Of a stretch of 63,077 bases of DNA, positions 1 through 7,272 are shown in pieces. Position 1 is the stretch's first letter, and each line of letters starts with the position of its first letter. The translations under genes and the position numbers were made by a program. Origin of the DNA: Comamonadaceae bacterium (GTDB taxonomy: Bacteria; Pseudomonadota; Gammaproteobacteria; Burkholderiales; Burkholderiaceae_C); NCBI GenBank assembly GCA_014190675.1, contig BJGT01000003.1, positions 21,025 to 84,101 of the forward strand. Reading direction: 5' to 3'. The notes beneath the pieces were generated by a model that saw only the letters and a list, made by a program, of their open reading frames with translations, searched no databases and was not told the DNA's origin.

Positions 1-666
1 ATCGCCAACCACGCCATCCCCAGTCGGCCCTACGATCCAATCAAGGACTTCTCGCCGATTGCACTGGTCACCAGCGTCTCGGTCGTTGTCACGGTGAATC
101 CCAAATCACCTTCGAATAGCTTCGAGGACATCCTAAAGCGTGCTCAAGCGCAGCCGGGGAAGCTGACCTACGGCACCTCGGGTATTGGGTCTCCCAGCCA
201 TATGGCCATGGAGCTGGTTCAATCTATTACCAAAACGGAATTGGTACACGTGCCATTCAAGGGTGGTGCGCAAGCTGTCACGGCATTGATCGGCGAGCAA
301 ATTGATATGTTGGTTGATGGCGCTGCTTTTGGTCAAATCAAAGGAGGCCGGCTCAAACCGATTGCAGTCACCGGACCGCGCCTGCCGGCTTTGCCGGACA
401 CCCCCGGCATTGGTGAAACAGTGAGGGGCTTCGAGTTCACCAACTGGTGGGGCTTTCTGGCTCCCGTCGGTACACCTGTTGAGGCCATCAACCGCCTCAA
501 TGATGAGTTTAAGCAGATTGCCGCACTGCCCGATATACGCGAAAGGCTCAGTGGACTGGGCTTGGCCGCGCGTACCAGCACGCCACAACAATTTGTAGAC
601 CATTTACAGATTGAAACCGAGAAAATCGGACGCATTGTCAAAGCGGCGAACATCAAATTCGAATGA
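1..666 (+). CDS. Bug/TctC-family tripartite tricarboxylate transporter substrate-binding protein, 5'-truncated by window
   Basis: The reading frame is open from base 1, so only the C-terminal ~221 residues are present and the true start lies outside. The segment begins IANHAIPSRPYDPIKDFSPI and continues with a GKLTYGTSGIGSPSHMAMEL stretch and a VPFKGGAQAVTALIGEQIDM stretch, both typical of the second half of periplasmic Bug (TctC-like) receptors for carboxylates. The family forms a two-lobed periplasmic binding protein; many members are orphans without membrane partners. The gene converges on the dioxygenase gene at 801-1565, with no permease between them. The ligand cannot be predicted. The missing N-terminus is an edge effect, not a pseudogene. 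Confidence 0.9.
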   Translation: MANHAIPSRPYDPIKDFSPIALVTSVSVVVTVNPKSPSNSFEDILKRAQAQPGKLTYGTSGIGSPSHMAMELVQSITKTELVHVPFKGGAQAVTALIGEQIDMLVDGAAFGQIKGGRLKPIAVTGPRLPALPDTPGIGETVRGFEFTNWWGFLAPVGTPVEAINRLNDEFKQIAALPDIRERLSGLGLAARTSTPQQFVDHLQIETEKIGRIVKAANIKFE

Positions 667-800
667 GGCTCTTACCAAAGCATGGCGTATGGTCAAAAAA
701 TCTGAAACACCTGCGCCCAGTGCTCAACGCACCCACCACTAGCTAGGTCAGAGCGAGTCGGCGGCAACACTGCTTCAGGCTAAATCCTGACCGCGCCGAG

Positions 801-1565
801 CTAAACCTTGAAAGAAAAATCGTTGCGGCCCGACCGATCTTGGCCGCGCATCAGAAACAGGGTTCTTTCCTGGTGTCCAACGCCTAGTTCTTTGTCAATT
901 TGTTGTTGTCGCGCCAGATCGCGGTCAAAGACCGATGTTGTTGGCATAAAGCGCAGGGTCATGCCTCTTCTGGGCTTGGACGACAGATTGGGCTCAGAGC
1001 CGTGCACCAGAAAAACGTCGTGCAGCGAAATTTGACCAGCCCTCAGGACAATGTCCTGTGCCTGACTTTCATCGTATTCGAGCGGATCAAGTTCTTGGCT
1101 CAGGTTGACGTCCTTGCCCTTGTTCATCCGATGTGTCATAACCCGTCGGGACTTGTGCGAGCCGGGGATAACGCGCAGACAACCATTTTCTGGCGTTGAG
1201 TCATCGACGGCGATCCAGACCGTGCAGGTATTGATCGGCCGGATCGGCCAGTAGTCGCCATCCTGATGCCAGGGCGTGCGGCGTCCTTTGAATGGAGGTT
1301 TAGCGAAGAAACTGGAATTCCACAGGGCGAAGTCTGGCCCCAGAATTTGTCCAACCATGTCGATCAGGCCTGGTGCTCGAACATAGTTCAAAAAGCACAG
1401 GTCATAGGCCAGAACCGTCGGGCACATGTCGGTGAACTCTGGGTGCCTGGCTGTCAATCGGGCGTGGTCGGACTTGATTCCTTCGAGCAAATCGGCGGGA
1501 AACTGATAGTCGGGGACGACGATACCGTTTTCATGGTAACTGCGTAACTGGTCTTCGCTCAACAT
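801..1565 (-). CDS. Phytanoyl-CoA dioxygenase (PhyH) family Fe(II)/2-oxoglutarate oxygenase
   Basis: A 254-residue protein of the PhyH family, non-haem iron and 2-oxoglutarate-dependent hydroxylases. The iron triad is visible: H100 and D102 in TPWHQDGDYW, and the distal H188 in DVFLVHGSEPN. R200 or R205 (SKPRRGMTLRF) is the likely 2-oxoglutarate salt-bridge residue. The central GCLRVIPGSHKSRR segment is characteristic of the family. It lies downstream of, and on the same strand as, the TRAP transporter genes dctP-dctQ-dctM, with a 157-bp gap. This suggests, by inference only, that it hydroxylates a solute that the TRAP system imports. Relatives act on ectoine, phytanoyl-CoA, phosphonates or secondary metabolites, so the substrate is open. 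Confidence 0.85.
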   Translation of the reverse strand: MLSEDQLRSYHENGIVVPDYQFPADLLEGIKSDHARLTARHPEFTDMCPTVLAYDLCFLNYVRAPGLIDMVGQILGPDFALWNSSFFAKPPFKGRRTPWHQDGDYWPIRPINTCTVWIAVDDSTPENGCLRVIPGSHKSRRVMTHRMNKGKDVNLSQELDPLEYDESQAQDIVLRAGQISLHDVFLVHGSEPNLSSKPRRGMTLRFMPTTSVFDRDLARQQQIDKELGVGHQERTLFLMRGQDRSGRNDFSFKV

Positions 1566-1615
1566 CTTTAACGCTCCGTTTCTCGCTCAGACAATAGAGA
1601 TTGTAGATATTCTCC

Positions 1616-1656
1616 CTCCGGCTAAGCTGATGCACCAGCAGCTCATACACCCGGAG
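1616..1656. repeat. Imperfect inverted repeat between dctM and the dioxygenase gene
   Basis: Arms CTCCGG (1616-1621) and CCGGAG (1651-1656) enclose a second pair AGCTG (1625-1629) and CAGCT (1639-1643). No T-tract follows on the minus strand, so this does not look like an intrinsic terminator for dctM. It may be an RNA fold in the dctM-dioxygenase intercistronic region or an operator. The surrounding 157 bp holds no convincing gene. Confidence 0.35.
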
Positions 1657-1722
1657 AAAATCGATAGTGACCTGCGTGTTCGTTGTCTCGCTCTAGACAT
1701 AGCGATGCGCGCGCGTCGCAGT

Positions 1723-3015
1723 TTATCCAAGATAGTAGTGCGGAATCCAGGCTGCAAGATCTGCCCAGAAGACTACCAATAACAAAACGCTAATTTCTGC
1801 AATGATGAAGGCCCAACAGTAGCGCACAGTCTCGCTGTATGAGCACCCTGCGATGCTGGTAGCCACGAAAAGCAGCACAGCTACGGGCGGCGTGGTCGAG
1901 CCGATTTGTGTTGCCATCACCATCATCAGCCCGAGCTGGAACTCGTCGATTCCGAAATTTCGACCGATAACTACAGCAACCGGAATCATGATGATTAAGA
2001 TTGCCATCGAATCAACGAACATGGTCAGGAGCAGCATGATGCCCATCAGCAACAACATTACGCCAGTTTTGCTGCCGGTGATGTGCGTGATCGCGTTGAG
2101 CACGATGTCATTGAAGTTCAAATACGCGAGTAACCAGCCGAATGCGCCAGCAACACCAATAATCCCAGAAACCATGGCTGTGGTTACGGCAGCACGTATA
2201 AAGATTTTTGGTAAATCCCTGAGCTTGAGTATTCGATAGACAAAAAAACCGATAAAAAATCCATAAAAACAGGCAACAACGCCTGCCTCGGTTGCCGTGA
2301 ACGCGCCCGTAAGGATACCGCCTACAACCAAAACTGGGGCAAGCAAGGCGGGCCACACACTGATGGTTGCGTGGATCACCTTACGCAACACGAACTTGCC
2401 AGTTGTTCTTCTGAGTTCTGGAAAATTTTCTGACAACGAGTAGATGTAGATAACGATCATCAGCCCAACCCCGATCAGTATTCCGGGGACGATGCCGCCA
2501 AGGAACAGTCCGCCTATCGATACGTTGGCCATCGAGCCGTAAACTATCATAGTCATCGACGGGGGAATGATGGCGCCTATGGTTCCAGCACATGCGACGA
2601 GTGCTGCGGCGAATCCAGGCTTGTAGCCACGGTCTTTCATCGCTGGCACGAGGATCGAACCAATAGCCGACGTATCGGCAACGGACGAACCCGATACGCC
2701 TGCAAAGACCATAGAGGAGACCACCGACGCATGGGCCAATCCACCGCGCCAATGTCCAACGACTGCCTCGGCGAATTCGACCAGCCGTTTTGAAATCCCA
2801 CCGGCAGAAACCAGTTCCCCGGCCAGAATGAAGTAAGGGAGCGCGAGCAGGCTGAAATTGTCCAGCATTGCGAACATCTTCTGGGGAAACAATGCAGGAA
2901 CAAGTCCCGGTTCGATAAGAATGCCGGATAAACCAACGATGCCCATGACCAGCAGTATCGGCACCCCGATGGTGATCAGGGCGAGAAGAAGTACAAACAG
3001 GGCGATGAGCATCAA
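1723..3015 (-). CDS. dctM: TRAP transporter large permease subunit (DctM)
   Basis: A 430-residue, strongly hydrophobic protein of the DctM/SiaM family, the ion-coupled transport subunit of TRAP transporters. Visible family features include the N-terminal VPILLVMGIVGLSGIL segment, the conserved FAGVSGSSVADTSAIGSI stretch, GAIIPPSMTMIVYG and the C-terminal QIGSTTPPVAVLLFVATSIA stretch. About 12 membrane segments are expected and the length is normal. Its start overlaps the end of dctQ by 4 bases (ATGA arrangement), indicating translational coupling. It should work with DctQ in the inner membrane, accepting ligand from the periplasmic DctP protein encoded upstream. Confidence 0.96.
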   Translation of the reverse strand: MMLIALFVLLLALITIGVPILLVMGIVGLSGILIEPGLVPALFPQKMFAMLDNFSLLALPYFILAGELVSAGGISKRLVEFAEAVVGHWRGGLAHASVVSSMVFAGVSGSSVADTSAIGSILVPAMKDRGYKPGFAAALVACAGTIGAIIPPSMTMIVYGSMANVSIGGLFLGGIVPGILIGVGLMIVIYIYSLSENFPELRRTTGKFVLRKVIHATISVWPALLAPVLVVGGILTGAFTATEAGVVACFYGFFIGFFVYRILKLRDLPKIFIRAAVTTAMVSGIIGVAGAFGWLLAYLNFNDIVLNAITHITGSKTGVMLLLMGIMLLLTMFVDSMAILIIMIPVAVVIGRNFGIDEFQLGLMMVMATQIGSTTPPVAVLLFVATSIAGCSYSETVRYCWAFIIAEISVLLLVVFWADLAAWIPHYYLG

Positions 3016-3521
3016 TGGCCGTTCAGATCGTCAGGTAAGGGATCTTGCCAGCCGAAATATGTGGCCAGTCGACGTACAGCCACGAAGGCGAGATAGGCGC
3101 TACCAAGCACCATGCCAAAGTAGACCCAGTGCATAGGCAAGCCCAGCCCTGGACTGTCCTGGTTGCGTGCTACGACCATGATCGCGAATGTGTAACGAAT
3201 GATTGCCAGCGCCAGTGCCAGCCACAAGACTTCAGTGAGGAGGCCGATAGCCCGTTGAAATTGGCCAGGAAACTTGCGTAATAGAGTATCCATCCCAAGA
3301 TGGGCGCCGCGGCGATAAGCTACCGGAATGGCAAGCATGACCATCCAGATGTGACCAAATTTTTGGAATTCCTCGCTCCACGACAGCGGCAGTCCGAGTA
3401 CGAACCGGTTAAAGACCTGTAATCCGCCCACCAAGGTGAAGGCCAAGAAAAACAAAAATAACGTGTATTCAATAGTCCGGTCTATGCTTCGGAAGAAATT
3501 TGCGATCATGAATCCAACCAA
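3012..3521 (-). CDS. dctQ: TRAP transporter small permease subunit (DctQ)
   Basis: A 169-residue protein with four predicted membrane segments, matching the DctQ family. The LPLSWSEEFQKFGHIWMVML segment, with its Trp-Ser-Glu-Glu core, is typical, followed by a RRGAHLGMDTLL segment. DctQ is required for TRAP function and pairs with DctM. The gene sits 41 bp downstream of dctP and overlaps dctM by 4 bases. The start used gives the sequence MVGFMIANFFRSIDRTIEY; an internal Met at residue 5 is an alternative start. Confidence 0.94.
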   Translation of the reverse strand: MVGFMIANFFRSIDRTIEYTLFLFFLAFTLVGGLQVFNRFVLGLPLSWSEEFQKFGHIWMVMLAIPVAYRRGAHLGMDTLLRKFPGQFQRAIGLLTEVLWLALALAIIRYTFAIMVVARNQDSPGLGLPMHWVYFGMVLGSAYLAFVAVRRLATYFGWQDPLPDDLNGH

Positions 3522-3562
3522 ACTGCCACCACAACGCGGTGCTTAACTTAGGACAGCCGTGC

Positions 3563-4558
3563 TTATTTGGTGTCCCGAATGAGTTTCAAAAGATCCTCGG
3601 CATTGATCGTCTTGGCAAGTTGATCTTGTAGCGGCCCCGCAGCCCTCAAGAAAGCGGTTTTGTCAATCGTGTTCACGATCATGCCCTTTGCTTTTAGCTT
3701 CTCCATCGACTCTGCATCACGCTGGACCGAAAGACTGCGGTTGATGTCCTGGGCCAGTTTGGCCGCGGCAGCAACGACCTGCCGCTCCTTGTCGGTATAG
3801 CCATCCCACTCCTTTTTTGATATGACGGTGGCTGTAGCCCCAAACAAATGCTCTGTGAGTGTTATGTACTTTGCAACTTCGTAAAATTTACCCGTGAAGG
3901 TGACAGCGGACGAATGTTCAAAACCGTCAAGAACGCCGGTTTGCAGTGACGTATAGACTTCGCCAAACGCCATCGGGGTGGCACTTGCCCCCATCGCATT
4001 CAGGGCTGCAACATAGGTGGGCGTCTGGATCGTTCGGATCTTGAGCCCCTTGAGGTCCTCAGGTCGCTTGACTTCTTTCTTGGTGGTGATCACATTGCGG
4101 TAGCCCCAGCTATCCTGCCAGCCGATTACTTTCAGCCCAAGCTTCTCGTGTTCTGCGGCCAGGATTTCACCAACTTTGCCATCAAGGACGCGGTGCGCGT
4201 GTTCATAGTTCCGCCACATGAACGGAAGATCAAGAACGCCCATTCGTTTGTTGAAATTATTGTGGATCGCACTGCCCCCGACATGAATGGTCGCACCCGC
4301 GCCAAGTTGCATACCCTCCACTACCGCTCGCTCTTCGCCAAGGCCATTTGCCGGGTAGATTCGAGCTTCGAGCGTATCGGAATTGCTGTTGATGTAGCTT
4401 GCCAATATCCAGGAAACCATGTGGTTGTCATTGGCGACATCGGCAGCAGTAGCGTGGGAAATCTTGACCTGTTTTTTGACCTGAGCGCTAGAGGGAAAAG
4501 GTGAGGCCAGCGCCAGCAGCAACGGTAAAAAAGCAAGGTATTGGGACACTTTTTTCAT
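3563..4558 (-). CDS. dctP: TRAP transporter substrate-binding protein (DctP family)
   Basis: A 331-residue periplasmic solute receptor. A signal peptide (Lys-rich start, hydrophobic core, cut near SSAQ at about residue 25) is visible. The DctP core includes the GLKIRTIQTP stretch, where the Arg normally salt-bridges the ligand carboxylate, followed by MAFGEVYTSLQTGVLDG. This implies an organic acid ligand, although the exact compound cannot be read from sequence. First gene of the dctP-dctQ-dctM-dioxygenase series on the minus strand. Its promoter should lie in the 4559-4831 region shared with the divergent gene at 4832. Confidence 0.95.
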   Translation of the reverse strand: MKKVSQYLAFLPLLLALASPFPSSAQVKKQVKISHATAADVANDNHMVSWILASYINSNSDTLEARIYPANGLGEERAVVEGMQLGAGATIHVGGSAIHNNFNKRMGVLDLPFMWRNYEHAHRVLDGKVGEILAAEHEKLGLKVIGWQDSWGYRNVITTKKEVKRPEDLKGLKIRTIQTPTYVAALNAMGASATPMAFGEVYTSLQTGVLDGFEHSSAVTFTGKFYEVAKYITLTEHLFGATATVISKKEWDGYTDKERQVVAAAAKLAQDINRSLSVQRDAESMEKLKAKGMIVNTIDKTAFLRAAGPLQDQLAKTINAEDLLKLIRDTK

Positions 4559-4768
4559 TATTTTCCTTGGGTGGTTCTGGGGTCGGTTGTAGTCTTACAG
4601 CGGAATACACATTCAACTGCCTCTCGGCCAGAGTATGGCCTGGTAGTTTTTGTCCGCAATCGGGGAAAACCCCCGAAAGTGTTGCGCTTTGAGTTGGCGC
4701 TGATGACCAAGGCGGGCCGATTTCTGCCGACTTTTCCTCGATCAGAGCCGAAATTTTGGCTTGTTTGC

Positions 4769-4792
4769 GAAGACTCCGGTGAAGACTCTGGG
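4769..4792. repeat. 13-nt-period direct repeat in divergent promoter region
   Basis: The 11-mer GAAGACTCCGG (4769-4779) is followed, 13 bases on, by GAAGACTCTGG (4782-4792), one mismatch. A TATAGT hexamer follows at 4803-4808 ahead of the gene at 4832. The 273-bp region 4559-4831 separates dctP (-) from that gene (+) and holds no other gene. A regulator-binding role is possible but not shown. Confidence 0.3.
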
Positions 4793-4831
4793 GCATCGCG
4801 GGTATAGTGGCAGCGTTCGCGCGCCACTCCT

Positions 4832-5245
4832 ATGATCAATTCAACCATCCGTCAAACACCCCCTCCTCGACTGGCGGCGATGGTATTGCTTACTTTTTTT
4901 TTGCAGGCGGGCGTTCAGGCCCAAGAAGATGCCGCCAGGCAGAAAAAGTGGTCGGTTTCCTGGGGCTGGAACCGTGCCGCTTTCAGCAACAGTGACATTC
5001 ATTTTTGGGGTTCTAACCACGATTTCACGCTGAAGGGCGTGCAAGCTGCAGACCGGCCGGGCGAGTTCAGTTTTGCCAGTTTCTTCGACACCTATGTCAA
5101 TCCGATGAACATGACCCTGCCGCAAACCAATTTGCGTGTTGGCTACGTCAATTTGCCTGATGTGCTGACCAGCGCCCGGGGGGATAGGGCCGCGCAAAGC
5201 TTTATGTACAACGAACTTATGGCTGTTTTGGGCTGGCGTTTTTAG
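4832..5245 (+). CDS. Secreted beta-barrel-like protein, probably internally deleted
   Basis: A 137-residue protein with a clear N-terminal signal peptide (hydrophobic core around residues 15-28, Ala-Gln-Ala cut). The mature start KKWSVSWGWNRAAFSNSDIH, with a following DFTL motif, resembles the first strands of a conserved proteobacterial outer-membrane-type family that I recall as roughly 250-280 residues. The C-terminal part (GYVNLPDVLTS, then AVLGWRF ending in Phe) resembles the last strands of the same family. The two halves meet at an RVGY/GY junction, as if the middle were lost in frame. Function unknown. An alternative upstream start at 4807 lies in another frame and is not supported. 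Confidence 0.6.
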   Translation: MINSTIRQTPPPRLAAMVLLTFFLQAGVQAQEDAARQKKWSVSWGWNRAAFSNSDIHFWGSNHDFTLKGVQAADRPGEFSFASFFDTYVNPMNMTLPQTNLRVGYVNLPDVLTSARGDRAAQSFMYNELMAVLGWRF

Positions 5246-5268
5246 CTTGAACCCTAAGAGATCAAAGC

Positions 5269-5712
5269 ATGCTGCAGGTTGACCAGCGCCCGATTGATAG
5301 ATTTATAGCCCACTACTCTGAGAGCCATTTGCATCCGTTGAATGAGGCCATTCATTGCATTTGCGTGCCGGCCATTGTGTTTGCTTTGCTGGGCATGGTC
5401 TGGTCGCTGCATCCTTGGGCTGCGGTTTTGGTATCGCTGGTTTCACTGGCGTACTACCTTTGGCTGTCGAGGCCATTTGCACTGGGCATGTTGCTGATGA
5501 GCTTGGCCATGCTCTGGGGCCTGTCGGCCATCCCGCCCGAGCAGCTTTTTGTGGTGGCTTTGGCGGTATTTGTGTTGGGCTGGATCGGGCAGTTTGTTGG
5601 CCACAAGATTGAGGGCAAAAAACCCTCCTTCTTCGATGACCTGCGCTACCTGCTGATTGGCCCGCTGTTTGTGCTCGCCGTGCTGTACCGGCGCCTGGGT
5701 ATTGTTTACTGA
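5269..5712 (+). CDS. Mpo1-like / DUF962 membrane protein
   Basis: A 147-residue integral membrane protein of the DUF962 family, which includes yeast Mpo1, an Fe(II)-dependent dioxygenase for 2-hydroxy fatty acids. The N-terminal HYSESHLHPLNEAIHCICVP segment carries the family's spaced His residues and Asn. The end contains FVGHKIEGKKPSFFDDLRYL with a further conserved His, then a hydrophobic tail. Four membrane segments are evident. It starts 23 bp after the preceding gene on the same strand, so they may be cotranscribed. The bacterial function is not established; a lipid-related role is inferred from the yeast member. Confidence 0.85.
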   Translation: MLQVDQRPIDRFIAHYSESHLHPLNEAIHCICVPAIVFALLGMVWSLHPWAAVLVSLVSLAYYLWLSRPFALGMLLMSLAMLWGLSAIPPEQLFVVALAVFVLGWIGQFVGHKIEGKKPSFFDDLRYLLIGPLFVLAVLYRRLGIVY

Positions 5713-5727
5713 TCACCCCTGATGCTG

Positions 5728-6378
5728 CTAGCCCGTGGCGATGGGCGCTTCGAGCAGGCAGCCGAACTCGCGCGCAAAATCAACCGACACACGAGCATGG
5801 ACTGCCCCTTGCTGGTCAAAAAAACGCTGTGTGCCGCACAGCGTAAAAACCCCTTCGTGCCATATGTTGGGGTGAATGTACAGGCCCTGGCTGCCATCGA
5901 ATCGAAAACACACGAAATGCTCTGGGCGTACCTCGTCACCTGGCAGTGCCAGCGGCACCATGAAGGCTTGTCGATCTAGCGGGTAAAACAGTTGGCCGCC
6001 GTCGGGGTGGTAATTGGCATGCCAGAGCATGATGCGCTGGGGCGGGCGTTGGTGGGTGAGGTCGGCGTTTTCAGGCAACTCGGCGTAGGCCAGGATGTAG
6101 TGTCCGCCCACCGCCTCATTGCGTCCATAGAGAACATCGCCCTGCCATTCGCTCACGAATACGCCTTGGGTGGTGCCGGCTTCGTCGCCCGTGTCCGGAT
6201 CCACCGGTCGGCGGCCCTGGGCCGGCCATCGGACGATCTCGATCTTGCAGTGCTTGGGGTCTTCCACCAATTTGCCGTAGCCGGCCAGTGTTTCTGGCGT
6301 TGCGTCAACCACAGGCATGACGCAACGGGCCAGTGCGCTGGGCAAATTGGGGTGCAGGTAGTCAAGCGGCTGGCTCAT
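5728..6378 (-). CDS. Ureidoglycolate lyase (AllA)-like cupin protein
   Basis: A 216-residue protein resembling the AllA family, which splits ureidoglycolate to glyoxylate and urea. The shared features are an early GYGKLVEDP segment, DRQAFMVPLALPGD in place of AllA's RQAFIPM segment, and YIHPNIWHEGVF matching AllA's YHRNVWHHPLF. It is about 55 residues longer than E. coli AllA, with extra sequence in the centre. It is the last gene of a five-gene minus-strand operon, 39 bp after the TauE/SafE gene, and converges on the Mpo1-like gene. Being placed with oxalyl-CoA genes suggests a link between C2 acids (glyoxylate, oxalate) and ureide breakdown. A related non-AllA cupin activity cannot be excluded. 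Confidence 0.72.
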   Translation of the reverse strand: MSQPLDYLHPNLPSALARCVMPVVDATPETLAGYGKLVEDPKHCKIEIVRWPAQGRRPVDPDTGDEAGTTQGVFVSEWQGDVLYGRNEAVGGHYILAYAELPENADLTHQRPPQRIMLWHANYHPDGGQLFYPLDRQAFMVPLALPGDEVRPEHFVCFRFDGSQGLYIHPNIWHEGVFTLCGTQRFFDQQGAVHARVSVDFAREFGCLLEAPIATG

Positions 6379-6417
6379 CGCATGGCTTTTCTGGTTGGCT
6401 CAGCTTGTCCGGGCGCC

Positions 6418-7236
6418 TCAGATCAAGCTCCGCAGTCCGGTGTACAGCATATAGACCGCCAGCAGGTACAAGACGCTGCCAAAGGCGCGTTTGAGTTGTT
6501 TCACCGGCAGACTTTGGGCTGCACGGGCGCCGAGCGGTGCGGTCAGGACACTTGCCATGGCGATCACGCCCAGAGCAGGCAGCCAAACATAGCCCAAAGA
6601 ATAGGGCGGCAGGCCGGGCAGGCCGCTGCCGGTCATGATGTAACCCGCAACATTGGCTAGCGCAATTGGAAAACCAAGCGCCGCAGACGTGCCCACCGCC
6701 TGGTGGATCGCTACATTGCACCAGGTCATGAAGGGCACGCTGACAAAGGCGCCGCCAGCGCCAACTAGTCCAGACAAAAATCCGATGATTTCTCCCGCTG
6801 CAAACAGGCCTGCAAGGCCGGGTACTTGGCGCGAGGCAGCAGGCTTTTTATCAATAAACATCTGGGTTGCCGAAAAGCTTACAAAGGCAGCAAAAAACAG
6901 CGCCAGCCAAGCGCCTTGGAGGACCGCAAACACTGCAGCGCTGGCCAACGCACCGCCCAACAAAATGCCGGGGCTGAGCCCCTTGACCAGGTCCCAGCGC
7001 ACATTGCCGCGTTTGTGGTGGGCCCGCACACTTGAGATCGAGGTGAAAAGTATGGTGGCCATGGAGGTGGCTATGGCCATCTTGACAGCCAAGTTGTCGC
7101 CCACGCCCCGGTGGGTTAACGCCACGGTGATGAAGGGCACCATGATCATGCCCCCGCCTATGCCCAGTAGGCCTGCCAGAAAACCGGTGGCAAGCCCCAG
7201 CAGGGCGAGCTCAACAATCAGCAAGGGCTCTAGCAT
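6418..7236 (-). CDS. Sulfite exporter TauE/SafE family permease
   Basis: A 272-residue membrane protein of the TauE/SafE family of anion permeases. The N-terminal GLATGFLAGLLGIGGGMIMVP motif, and its internal repeat FLSGLVGAGGAFVSVPFMTW, are the two half-molecule signatures of the family. About eight membrane segments are seen. Family members move sulfite, sulfoacetate, taurine-derived anions or other small acids. Here the gene follows the formyltransferase-like gene by 36 bp and precedes the AllA-like gene by 39 bp in the oxalate operon. Export or import of a small carboxylate such as formate or oxalate is therefore an inference from position. Confidence 0.9.
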   Translation of the reverse strand: MLEPLLIVELALLGLATGFLAGLLGIGGGMIMVPFITVALTHRGVGDNLAVKMAIATSMATILFTSISSVRAHHKRGNVRWDLVKGLSPGILLGGALASAAVFAVLQGAWLALFFAAFVSFSATQMFIDKKPAASRQVPGLAGLFAAGEIIGFLSGLVGAGGAFVSVPFMTWCNVAIHQAVGTSAALGFPIALANVAGYIMTGSGLPGLPPYSLGYVWLPALGVIAMASVLTAPLGARAAQSLPVKQLKRAFGSVLYLLAVYMLYTGLRSLI

Positions 7237-7272
7237 GGGCGTGGCTGAGCGGATTGCCGGGCTCTGGTCTTC

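Noticed and set aside
1-666. Bug/TctC gene as a degraded pseudogene
   Set aside because: The frame is intact from base 1 to its stop; the missing 5' part is due to the window edge.
1566-1722. Short open stretch on the minus strand resembling a protein fragment (RVYELLVHQLSRRENIYNLY)
   Set aside because: Only about 40 codons after an in-frame TAG, no start, and I cannot name a parent family. Not called as a pseudogene.
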